Shown here: piece by piece, positions 23,345 to 33,657 of the stretch
Position numbering within the stretch: the stretch's first letter is position 1
Layout of the letters: the number at the start of each line of letters is the position of its first letter
Assembly (NCBI GenBank): GCA_037179385.1
Contig: CM074200.1
Span: 35,839,884 to 35,903,883, forward strand
DNA from: Holothuria scabra
Lineage: Eukaryota; Echinodermata; Holothuroidea; Aspidochirotida; Holothuriidae
Length of the DNA stretch: 64,000 nt
Reading direction: 5' to 3'
Program-made: the position numbers and the translations under genes
The notes under the pieces: generated by a model
Database searches by the model: none
Told to the model about the DNA's origin: nothing
What the model saw: the letters and a program-made list of their open reading frames with translations, nothing else

Positions 23345-24600
23345 GCCTACCTATGTGTCAGCAACATGGGCAAATAATGAATGCTTTGTACAGTGAAAGT
23401 TGCCCTTAGTACATGCCATTTCCTTATTTACATTGCCACACATGGCAAGTGTATCATGTATGCATGTACAGTAGCTCTCAACATTGTTTATAGTGTCAGA
23501 AAGATGGTGAAGTGCTAGTACAGTGCATCCCCACCAAAATATAAGCAATCAGTCAATCTGCGTTCATTTATGGGCCATTGATCAAATAAGCCTATAGGCT
23601 TAGTAGGCCTACTCGCTGCTGGCCATTCTTAGAATGTTACAAATGGAATGGACCTCTAAAAAGCTGGAAGAATAGCATATGAAAATGAGAGACTGGGAGA
23701 TCTGGACAAAAACTGTGAGCCTCCTGGTAAAACTAGGAGAGTTGGACAGGTCTGTCATTGAATTCATGTGAAGTCCTGACAAAAATTTTTGCAAAGTGAC
23801 ATTTTTTAATGCTCACTCACATTGCTCTGTATAGCAATACTCCCACTTGTAGTATCAAAAGGTATTGGTCTCTTTATCCCAGATTTTATGGAAGAATCAA
23901 AGCGGTTGGTCATAGAAAGTCTTTACTTGGTCCCGTTGAAGTCATAAAAATTGATTCCACAGAAAGTGCATAGGGAATAAGATTATGTCCGTGCTCCGAT
24001 GGTGAATTGAATCAATTGATAGAGAGGCAAAAGCAAATCTGCCCTGAATTGCTTTGTTGATATGATTCCTATAGCTTCAGCATCATATTGGTCTTTATTG
24101 CGTGTAAACAAATTCAATTATAGCCAATCAGAAACTGCTTAAACTAACTTGGTTGTGCAGTGCAGCAGTGTACTTACTTCTCAATTTAAGTTTTCATGCA
24201 AAGTAGTATTTTGTTGTATTCAAAACACAAGTTTTTCACCATTTGCAGTTCTGAATGTCATGCTATTAGTGCATGCTACTCCAATAATGGGGCTGAGTGT
24301 ACACCAACTCAAGGCTTAAAATAACCTGTCAGCCCCAATATGTTTACACATGGACCCATTATTTGCACAAATGGTAGACCGTTCTCTCAAGATCAACAGG
24401 AAAATGTCCAGATGGTAGTTATATCCACAAAAGAGGGAAAATGAAATAACTAGTGCTTTAAAGTGAGCTAGTACTTACAGAGCTGCCAGTTGTTCAGATT
24501 TAGTAGAAACTACAGTATTCCGTTTCTTATGCCAAAATTTGCTGTGTTCCACTTTTCCAATGTTGTGCTCCATTTTTTGGTAAAACTGGAATCATGATTC
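23345..24600. other. No gene recognised
   Basis: Non-coding AT-rich sequence without a supported feature. Confidence 0.4.
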
Positions 24601-24603
24601 ATA

Positions 24604-24770
24604 CATAACTATTTTATTTGTTTCTTGTAATGGTGGTGTTTTTTTTTTTTTTTTTTTTTTGGGTGGGGTGGGTGGGATGGGTGGGGTGGGTGGGGGGAGG
24701 CGGTTATTTGTTTCTTGTAATGGTGGATTTTTTGGGGGTGGGGGGGGAGAGGTGAGGATGGAAGAAGGGG
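24604..24770. repeat. T-tract plus G-rich tandem, quadruplex-prone
   Basis: A direct duplication of TTATTTGTTTCTTGTAATGG (starting about 24611 and 24704) brackets a run of about 23 T residues and a GGGT/GGGAT-rich block (24660-24702). A second GGGGG block follows near 24735. Four or more G-runs with short loops could form a G-quadruplex on the plus strand. Confidence 0.75.
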
Positions 24771-27700
24771 CTTGTTCAAGATAATTTTGGTTATGTAACT
24801 GTGCATTTATTTTTAAAGGGGCTCATTGAGTTGATATGGATAACTTAATGAAAATGTTTAAGGTACTGATTAGTCAAGTTTCATATCCAATAATTTGGAA
24901 AATTTTAAATTCTGTGTTGTCCTGACTTAAAATGGTTTTGTGCATAATTTGAGAAATTGTCTGAACTGAATTGGGCCATTAAGTACTCTCTCATAAAACA
25001 GTTGTTTATGGGATATGGGGATTGTCTACATAAGCTTTACTATTTGTTATTAGTATGTGAAGAAAACTAAACAGCTTTGATAAAATTTGTTTAATTTTAT
25101 GAACCAACTCAATGAGCTGCCTAAACGTTGAAAGTCTTTGTAGGTTTTTGGCATGGAATTAAAAAATAAGTTTGTAAATAATTGCTTACTGAGGGTTCAT
25201 AAAGTCTTCTAGATATACCAGCACCTATGTGCATATTGCCCAGTGCTTGGTCCACTGGACCACACCAGGGGTCCTTACTAAAACAGGCCCCTGGACCTAG
25301 GTTATATTTATTTAAAGCTTTCGGATTGCAGGAGGTGGATGGTGTTTTTCTTTAATTTTAATTCTGGGATGTTGGCACCTCTGCTGTACAGTACTTGTTC
25401 TAGCTAGTTTCCCACAAAACAAGATCAGAACTGTTGATGGACCTGATTTGCTGAAGTGCAACTTGCTTGTGTGATGTTGTATATTCCTGGCTCATCGTTA
25501 CAAAATGTAGGCAAGTATACAATAATACAAGCAAAGTACAGTATAAAAGCAATACCCATTCAAAGTCACTGCCATATAGTGAGCCTAAGAGACAATGCAT
25601 GTCAGATCACATGCAAAAAAATTCTAGTCCGCAACATGGGATCAACAATTACACCCCTCCCCCTCCCGGTCCCCTTTCTCTTCTTGTTTAAGTATGCCAT
25701 TATTTATAGTGTCAGGTCTAGTCCTTGGCAGGGTTAAAAACATGTTTGAACCTGATTTGAATTCTGCATGCCAACCTAGTACCTTCTAAGGTAAACTTCT
25801 TTTTGTAAATGTCCAGGGTTGGGTAAGTAATGTTTTTCTAAAGAATTTGAAGAAAAAGAGAAAATATTTTTTTATTCCTACTCCTGTCTGAGACCTGGAG
25901 TTAGGGGAGGGGGACCTTTCCTCACAAGTGTTGCAAGTTTATTGATGTGCAGACAGTACAGCCTTCAAAAGGGGACACTCTTGAACAGCTTTTAGATTTC
26001 CCTTTCATGAAGTCAGCAGCAAAATGTTATTTTATGTGAAAGAGATATGGTTTGATAATGGCATGTCTGGATCCTCTATTACATTTATAGTATTAATTAG
26101 TCCTCATCTGTTAAAAACATTTTGATTTCCAGTCATTGCAATCACTGACCTGCCATTGGCTAAATTTAATCTATTTGAACATATTTTTTTGTCAAATTGC
26201 GATATTGGTTGGGAGCTTCCTGAGAAGCATGTTCAAATATTTAGTGAATATTTCTTCAGTAAAGTTTGTAGCAGTGCCACATTTGTAGAGATGTGTTTTA
26301 TAGCATATTGGCAATGTCAGGACTACTGGTATAATGTTTAATCCATTGGGAGAAGCTGTAAAACATCTAGGTATCTTAGCATTTGATTTAGAGGACTGGA
26401 TAGTGTAACTGCTAGCTTATAGCTGTCAAGATGTAAGGTTTACAAAAACAACCTGGATAATGTAACATACCATAGTTTTGTAATTAATCGGACAAGATTG
26501 CTTTTGATTGCTGCACACAGCTAGGTCTGCATTAGGTTATGATTCAATTGCAGAATTGCATTGTTATGATGAGTGTGTGACCAAAATCTGTAATTAGCTG
26601 CACCTGAATTAAATGCAGTATGGAGTGAGGTGTGCTGTCTTGCTTAGTGCTTTCCTGAATGAAAATTGACATAATTGAAATGATGTTTAAACAAGTTATC
26701 CACACTGTAAAACAAAATATGAAACTTACTCTTATGATGTTAGTACTTGCCCCTCACCAGAGTAGACACAACCCTGGAGGACACCCTTAAGACATCAACC
26801 AGCCCAAAGTAAATTTTTTGGGGTGTGAGTCTTCATTACTTGCAGTGATGGACTGAAACTAATTTTATGATGAAATCAGAGTGTTCAGCCTATTTAGAAC
26901 CATTTTCCTTTGGACCATGTATATTACCAGGATGTATTATAGGGCTAATCCTCTCACTCAAAGAGCTCCAGTTCTGTTAACTCAGATCTCTCAAGTTGTG
27001 AGAGGCTAGATGCGGGTCCAGTTCTGATCTGTCCATTGGTGGATCACCAGCCTGGTGGAGAGGTATAAGGAGGAGGTGCCCCCCTCTTCTTTTAGAAAAT
27101 TTTTGAATTTTAGAAGTGTCCACAGGCAAGTTGGTGGCACCTTTCTAGGCAAATCAGTCAACAATTTTACTAGGTTACCACAAAAAAAATCCTGGAGAAA
27201 TTGTGTTAATGCACAGACAAAGATTTTCACAAATGCCCAATGATTGAAACCTCTCCAGATGGTAATATTCATTGGTAACTTTTGGTGTGGTACAGCTCGT
27301 CAGTGGACACTGTCTTTTTTGCCAAGGTTAACTGGATATATCCTCACATGGTCAGACCATGCCACCCTGCACAACTGCAAACACTGCATGACTGACTACA
27401 AGCATGCTATACTGTATGGACTTGAAAACTTAAGAACATAGTAATGAAATAAATGCAACAGTTGGTATTTTCAATTCTTAAATGACAGAAGCTTTATCTT
27501 TTTGCTTTTCACAGGTAACAACCCAAAATACAAAAGAACAGCTTGGTAAGTGATTGGCATTTTTATCGTATTTTGGCCTAGATAAAATGGTATTGTCCAT
27601 CTTTGTGTTTAGCAGGAAAAATCCGAATGTCCATTGGTCCAGCTGCTATCATGAAAGACACCTGGGCAAGTGATAATGTCTTTGTACATTTTGCATGGCA

Positions 27701-28164
27701 TTTTAGAGTAGGCATGAAAACACACAGTCAAGAACATTCATTTGTTGGGAACTGGAAGCCCCTCCTCTAAGTTGCAAAGCAGGCGTTCATTTTTGCCAGT
27801 GGAAGTGATGTTGCACTGTGTTATTATTATGCTTGAAATATTTAAGCTGTGACAAGACCGTATTCGATACCTGCTATGAAGGCTACAGTCAATTGCGATG
27901 TAACAAGGGCAAGCATACCATAGCAAGGTCCATATGCATTGGATTTGCAGGGCAATTAGTTGAATGTGCTATGAGATATTAAGTGAATTTGCACTTTAGT
28001 TACAGTACCAGTAAGCTGAATTATTTGTGATTTGTGTTTTTTTTCATATGGACATGTGAAATGCGAATTTTTCAAAGAGCTGTGGGTCAGCAGGTTTGCC
28101 TGTTAAAATGTGGGTCAAACCTACAAAATGCAGGTCACGTGGGAGTATGCTAACCCTAAGAAAT
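24771..28164. other. No gene recognised
   Basis: About 3.4 kb of AT-rich DNA. I checked the longer reading frames (for example near 25456-25737 and 27006-27272) and saw no family motif, no codon-like composition and no good flanking splice sites. Confidence 0.4.
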
Positions 28165-28420
28165 AAAATGACCCCTCCCACAGCTGTATGAAACTCGTCC
28201 TCGTCGAGACAGTCTCACAATTGTTCCAGGATGATCTTACAGGACTCCAATGTGTAATTCAATGCACTTGCAGTACAGGTTATGCTGTGCAATATGAGCT
28301 ACAGTACCATGCACTTTTGAAATTGCTATCAATCAAATGGCTGTAACAGTGGAGAATTTCTGTGTTACTACAGTACCCCAAATATTGTGGTTAGGGGTTA
28401 GGGACTTGTCTTTCAATGCA
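28165..28420 (-). mobile_element. Degenerate family A2 MITE
   Basis: Reverse-order landmarks CCCCTCCCACAGCTG, CTCGTCCTCGTCGAGACAG, CCAATGTGTAATTCAA, GCTATCAATCAAATGGCTG and ACAGTGGAGAATTTC suggest an old family member. It lacks a clean left end. Confidence 0.35.
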
Positions 28421-29189
28421 AAGCTACTGCAGCTGTTGTGCACTATGTTTTATGTGAAATTCCAAACACTATTGTATCCTCTTCTGTGGATTGAATTTCG
28501 AAGGGACACAAATGCATATCACTGTGTCACAGTGTCCACAGTGCACTGAAACCCTATTAGCTGCTGCTATAGTAGATTTCAGTTACTGCACTGAGACTCA
28601 AAATTTCTTTTCTTCATATAGCCTACATTGTCACAGAGATGGTATGAAATTGATTCTGTGCTAATCAGGTCCTTTTGCTGCATTGAATAAGGCTGCTTTG
28701 GGTGAATCTGAAGAAAAGTTGTGAAAACATTTTGTGAACATTTGTTCATTCTACCTAGGAGGGTACACATGAAATTAATTTCTGTACTCACATGGAATTG
28801 TTGTACTCTCCAACTGGAAATATATTGTAGATGAGCAATCCGTTGCCACCAGGACAATAAAGTTTGGTCAGAGCATGGTCAGAGTGGGGAGCAAGAAGTG
28901 CTGGAGAAAATGCTTTTATGCACTGTCTGTATATGGGGGAGGACCTGTATCATTATGACTGAGTTGGCTCATTGAGTAATAGCTTCATGAAATCCAACAA
29001 ATTTTTACAAACCTTTTAAGTTTTCTTCACACACTAAGGACAAAATGGTCAAATTTTAATAGACGGTCCCCATATCCTTCATCTATACAAATAAGTTGTA
29101 TGAGTGAGTACTTAACAGTTCAATTCAGTTTTCAAAAATTCATGACCAGGCACTTTTTGATTCCTTGATGTAGTAAGAGGAATCTAGAT

Positions 29190-29530
29190 GCGATTGTAAT
29201 ACAGTGTGTGTGTGTGTGTGTATGTGTGTGTATATAACACTTTGTTTGCAAATGCTCTATCTTAAGAAGGGTAACTGTGACTATGCTCATATTTGGGTGT
29301 GTGGGTTGGTCATATTGAGTAGATGATCCCTATTGGTTTTGACTTTTTGTGGAGATCAAAGGTCATTGGGGTCACAGGAGGTCAAAAGGTCAAAACCTTG
29401 TAAACACAATAACTCAAGAACTTTACATTTGACTGTGTTCATATTTGGTGTGTGGGTTGACGGTATTGCGAAGATGATTTCTATCGATTCCTGTGGAGGT
29501 CAAAGGTCATTTGGTTCACAAGAGGTCAAA
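29190..29530 (+). repeat. GT microsatellite with AGGTCA-bearing tandem repeat
   Basis: A (TG)n tract at about 29201-29232 is followed by two copies of a unit of about 140 bp. Each copy contains AACTCAAGAACT- or ATCTTAAGAAGGG-like sequence, ATTTGGGTGTGTGGGTTG-like sequence, and an AGGTCA-rich block. The second block has a perfect AGGTCA-A-AGGTCA (29497-29509). The first has AGATCA-A-AGGTCA and AGGTCA-AA-AGGTCA. A relative lies at 43620-44110. Confidence 0.65.
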
Positions 29531-29830
29531 TGGTAAATTGAATAAATCCCTTAAAATTGCTTGCTCTAATGATTAATGATACCAATGGTTGTGACTCTAG
29601 AAGGATATTTTTCTATCATTAGATTTTTTTTTCCTTTTTTTTCAGGAGCAGGGAGGGGGAAGGGTTGGAATGGAATAATTCTTTCAGCTGACTGTTCTAT
29701 TTCATGATTGGCTCATGTGACACTTTTTTCTTCTCAAATGTGAAATCTAGTTTTTGCTTGGTTCCAGGGAGTGTATGGGCTCCCTATCACAATCTGAAAC
29801 TTCACTATTGGAGTGAATGTCACTCTTCTT

Positions 29831-29975
29831 CAGGGTTGCTGGGGTTTTTTTATTTTTTAAAAAAATCATGATTTAAATCAGATTTTTTTGTATTAAATCA
29901 TGATTTTTGTCAAAAAAAAAAAGTGATGATTTTAATCATAATTCTAATCAATGTGATTTAAATCAAACAACCCTA
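29831..29975. mobile_element. hAT-type MITE with 8-bp target duplication
   Basis: The 145-bp element starts CAGGGTTG and ends CAACCCTA. It is filled with AATCATGATTTAAATCA-type palindromes. The flanks are CTCTTCTT at 29823-29830 and CTCTTCTT at 29976-29983, a perfect 8-bp duplication. An 8-bp duplication with CAGGG-type ends is characteristic of the hAT superfamily. Confidence 0.85.
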
Positions 29976-30179
29976 CTCTTCTTGGAGTGGATTTCTGCTC
30001 TTTTGGAGTGAGCTATATAACTTTCACTATTATAGCAAGTGAAATTTCACACGTTATTTTTAGGTTTTTAATATGTACTCCATTTTTGGCTTACAGCGTG
30101 CATACATTATTCCACAAATGCAGCCATGTACACATGGGTGCAGGGGTATACACATCTGCTAAAGTGCAATTAATAAATA

Positions 30180-30647
30180 TGTAAGGTAATACTGACAGAC
30201 TTACAAATCTATACTGGATATGCACCTTTTAAATTTTATAGATTGATCCTAACTTGTTTATATCTAGCTGTCTGTTATGTTCATTACAGAATTGAATCAA
30301 GTAGAAGCAGTTGTAATCTATTTGTTATCTAATGAATCACCCTTGTTGAATTTAAAAATGCCCCCAACCAGAAAATTTAGAACTAATTTATGACAAGTGG
30401 TCTATTCTTCAAAATAAACTGCCTATGGATCTAGGTTGAATCTCCATGATGTGATGTTCCTCAAAAATTCAATAACCTTTCAGTGGTATATACCAGCTTT
30501 CTCCTGTTACAAGCAGTGTGCATGCTATCCATGCTCTTCTCAGGTATCTCAAATAATGCGATTAATCATTGTTTGGAGAATGACGTCAAAGAAAATATCA
30601 GCATGCACACACACAGTGCTTTACTGTATACACGATCAGAGATTCCG
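30180..30647. other. No gene recognised
   Basis: AT-rich interval without a supported feature. Confidence 0.4.
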
Positions 30648-30985
30648 CCAGAAACATGTGAAAGGGGAAAATTTATTACTACTAAATTCCATGTCCATGA
30701 TGCCATCCAAGGCAAAAGTTACAGGTGGGTTGGGAGGGGGGGTGGAAAAGCTTGCTTTAAGGCCCTTGTGAGCTGGTGAAGTTTGAAGGGTTTTAAAGGC
30801 CGTAATGTATATGTAACCGAAAACACTGCTGCAGAAGTGTCTTCATTCTTCCTAAGTACAAAATCAAGACATTGACAATTTTCTAATTTATGTTGAAGTG
30901 AAAAGGGGGAGGTGGGATTTAAACCACCTTTTTCTGGAAAGGGGGTACAAATTATCCCCCTTTACACACTCTGGCAGAAACAACT
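30648..30985 (+). repeat. Dispersed repeat family F, copy 2
   Basis: ATTCCGCCAGAAACATGTGA at the left, then TTATTACTACTAAATTCC, GTTTGAAGGGTTTTAAAGGC, and CTGGAAAGGGGGTACAAATT and CTCTGGCAGAAAC at the right. It aligns in order with 21053-21370 and 55958-56240. Confidence 0.55.
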
Positions 30986-31154
30986 GACAAATACAAGTTC
31001 ACTTGCAATATTGTCCTGTGCTTTGTCATGTATACAGCACTGTGTATTGTGACAAATTTCTCATGTGGCAAAATGAACAGAAGGGGAGTAAGACAATGTA
31101 CTGTATGTGTATAACTTGATAATGTGAGGAATATTAAATAGACCCACTTTCTTT

Positions 31155-31292
31155 TTAAGGGCAAAAGCAGTTGCCCTAAACTTATTTCGTAGCAGCAGCT
31201 AAATTTCACATTTGAGGAAAAGAAATATTGTCACATGACTCTCAAGAGCCAATCATAAAACAGGACATTCTACTCCAAGTTGGGGGCCTTAA
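31155..31292. mobile_element. Short internally deleted family B MITE
   Basis: Bounded by TTAAGGGCAAAAGCAG and AAGTTGGGGGCCTTAA, with the family B words CACATTTGAGGAAAAGAAAT and GTCACATGACTCTC inside. Only about 138 bp, so the interior has been lost. Confidence 0.6.
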
Positions 31293-31373
31293 ACCAATCA
31301 CCCCAAAAATACAGTTTTTTCAAACAGCAATTTAATCTCACATATGTAATTATATCCTGTCATATTCTTCCAA

Positions 31374-32228
31374 GTAAAGTGTACCTAAAATTAAAAAATT
31401 AAGAAAAATGTATATTAAAGACCATAAAAACTGAATTCCAACTCCCATCTTCTCTGGACATTCCTGAGCTTAGATATAAACATGGAAGTACTCCGAGGTA
31501 GTACTTCTATGATATAAAATATTAAAGTTTATTCACTTTAAACAAATTGGTCCATTGCAGAATACTCTAGTTTGTGACTTTCTTGTTGTACAACTCAACG
31601 TTACTTGCTTTGTTTCCCTTTAAAATGTGCTTATCACCTTGAGCATTTCTTGTTTGCATGTATAGCATGTTACACAGAGAGGGCTTAATTAACCCTTTAC
31701 CATTGTTTGGGTCCTTTTGGACCCATACGGAGAGCGCGGGCTGTTACCCATCTTTACTGTTTCACGCGGAGGTTGAAACTGCGAGGAGCTACCCGAAAAT
31801 TCGGCCACAACAACGAGAGAGACAATAGTATAATAAGGTCACGGGGTTTATAGCCTACGGAAGCTGATGCGGGGCATGCTACGTCCGCTTTTCTGCCCAC
31901 TCCCGAGGCGCACAAATATGCCCTGATTGGAGCACAATGATAAAGGGTAATAGAATCACCCCATAGGAGTATGAGTGCTACCACACCTTGGTATAACGTG
32001 CGGTAACTTCAAGAAAAACAAAGAAAGACAAAGATAGTAATTTGAGTAGTGCAACAATAACATCACAAATTGTTGTGCAGTATATCATATTAAGCTGAGT
32101 ATAATAACTTCAACACTTTATCTCAGCTAAGAAATGTCCTATGAAGATAGGTGGTGGACTGTTAAAATTAATTTTTCATGCACTTTATTATGAATTTTTG
32201 AATTTTTTGACATTAGGTACACTTTTAA
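31374..32228. mobile_element. Family C1 MITE, host of a nested insertion
   Basis: This aligns with 3995-4531 from AAAGTGTACCTAAAA to AGGTACACTTTTAA. It is longer because a GC-rich element sits inside it at 31693-31947, and there is additional sequence around 31480-31520. Its right-hand TTAA at 32225 is shared with the start of a C2 element. Confidence 0.72.
31693..31947. mobile_element. GC-rich piggyBac-like MITE nested in C1
   Basis: A 255-bp insert with ends CCCTTTACCATTG and CAATGATAAAGGG, which are inverted repeats with one mismatch in 13. It is preceded by TTAA (31689-31692) and followed by TAAT. The TTAA-CCC(T) arrangement is typical of piggyBac-type ends. The interior is visibly GC- and CpG-rich compared with the surroundings, suggesting recent arrival or a different origin. 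Confidence 0.7.
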
Positions 32229-32796
32229 AAGAAGGGTTTAAGGTCACAACAGGATTTAGTATGTTAGAGAGGTGCTTATTCTAAGCATTTTGGTGAAATT
32301 TGCATTGAAATTCAATGTGTGGTTCTCAAGATATGAACAGGTATAAAATTTTTCACATTTTCAACAAAAAGTGAACTTGAAGCAAGCACATATGACATCA
32401 CATCCCCACATTAATGGGCAGTCTTTTGTTTTTCTGTAATTTTTATACTGGCTTTTCTCCCCAACAATCCCATATTTTTAAATTGTGATTGCATAAGTGG
32501 CATGAGAATTTTACAAGCTTTGCATCCCCCACATGGAGGTCATACTCCTATTAACTTCAAGGTCAACACAACAGTCTGATAAAACAAAGGGAAACAAAGC
32601 ATTCCTTGTCAATGTGAGGAATTGATATAAGCTCTGCTGCCCTCAAACTCACTTTTGAACACAATCTACTGACTTCATTCATTTACTGATATCTCAGGAA
32701 ATACATGTCTGATTTGAATGGAACTTTCACCATACTTTGTAGATTATGTTCCTCTTTCACATGAATATTAAATTTTTGCTTAAACTTCCCCTTTAA
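32225..32796. mobile_element. Family C2 MITE abutting C1
   Basis: It begins at the TTAA that also ends the C1 element (TTAAAAGAAGGGTTTAAGGTC) and ends TTTTGCTTAAACTTCCCC then TTTAA. It aligns along its length with 5279-5814. Confidence 0.72.
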
Positions 32797-33591
32797 TACC
32801 TTTCATATGATGTTGTAGGACATAATATTATCTGATTCAAGTTAAAGAAGTTAAGCCTTTACAGTAGACCTTATGCATTGATGACACAATAACCCCATCA
32901 GCATCCATGGGGGCAAAACAATGGAACTTGTGACTGCACAAAATATAATTCGCCTTTCACGTGTAGCAGACTATGCTAGTATTTGTCTGGTTCACAAATC
33001 AGCTGTCTGCATTTGCCTGTGTTGGTTTGCTTTGCTGCAAAAGGAGCATGTGCTTTTTGTTCTGTGACATCATTGGCCTAAGGTCTATTAAGTGAGAAAA
33101 ATACTGTCGCTTAAATCTCAAGAGCCATTCTTGCAAAAGGATAGTGCGCTAGACTAATCCAAATTACGGAGACTAAATTTCACCTTTTGAATAATTTGAA
33201 TTTTGAATAACTTAAAGAAGAGCATTTTGAATGAAATATCACATCCTGAATTCATTTTGCTCAAATTCTCAAATTAAATTAATATCTCCATTATTTTTGT
33301 TGATTCACCTCATTTTCTATGTATTTCTACTCTCTCCAGACTAATTTGCAAGTCTAAAGCTTATTTGCACCAAATCTAAGAAGATTTATCACCATTTAGT
33401 GGCTGAATACTGGTCAAATATTTGACCTAGTGTGGTGTATTTGAAAGAAACAGCCCTTTTATGACAGGACTCAACATCCACTTCAAGCAGTAAGAGAGAG
33501 AAAACAATTTTTAAAAGGTTTTGTCTAACCAGGAGCAGACCGTGTTTTACCAGGTGGAGAATCTTTGGATACAAACTTTCATCATTCCACT
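32797..33591. other. Upstream flank of the first coding exon
   Basis: No separate gene. Close to the start codon there are AG dinucleotides at 33531-33532 and 33552-33553 that could serve as acceptors for a 5' untranslated exon segment. Neither is decisive. In the frame of the start codon a TAA occurs at 33526-33528, so the protein cannot extend much upstream. Confidence 0.4.
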
Positions 33592-33657
33592 ATGGCCACC
33601 ACAATAGTTGGTCTCTTTGCCAAAATTATTCTTTTTATTGTCAACTTCATGTTTTGG
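33592..33657 (+). CDS. Tetraspanin exon 1 (N-terminus, start of TM1)
   Basis: It encodes 22 residues, MATTIVGLFAKIILFIVNFM then FW, and is followed by the donor GTAAGTTG. The start has A at -3 and G at +4, a strong initiation context, and an in-frame TAA lies 66 bp upstream. The FAK..LF..NF.FW pattern is the standard tetraspanin TM1 opening. The N-terminal cysteine often palmitoylated in this family is absent. Confidence 0.9.

Noticed and set aside
24609..24806. Proline/histidine/lysine-rich minus-strand frame
   Set aside because: Translation of the G-rich and T-tract low-complexity block. Not a real protein.
27006..27441. Overlapping frames on both strands
   Set aside because: Examined because they are among the longer ones in the interval. 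No motif, and no GT-AG boundaries consistent with an exon.
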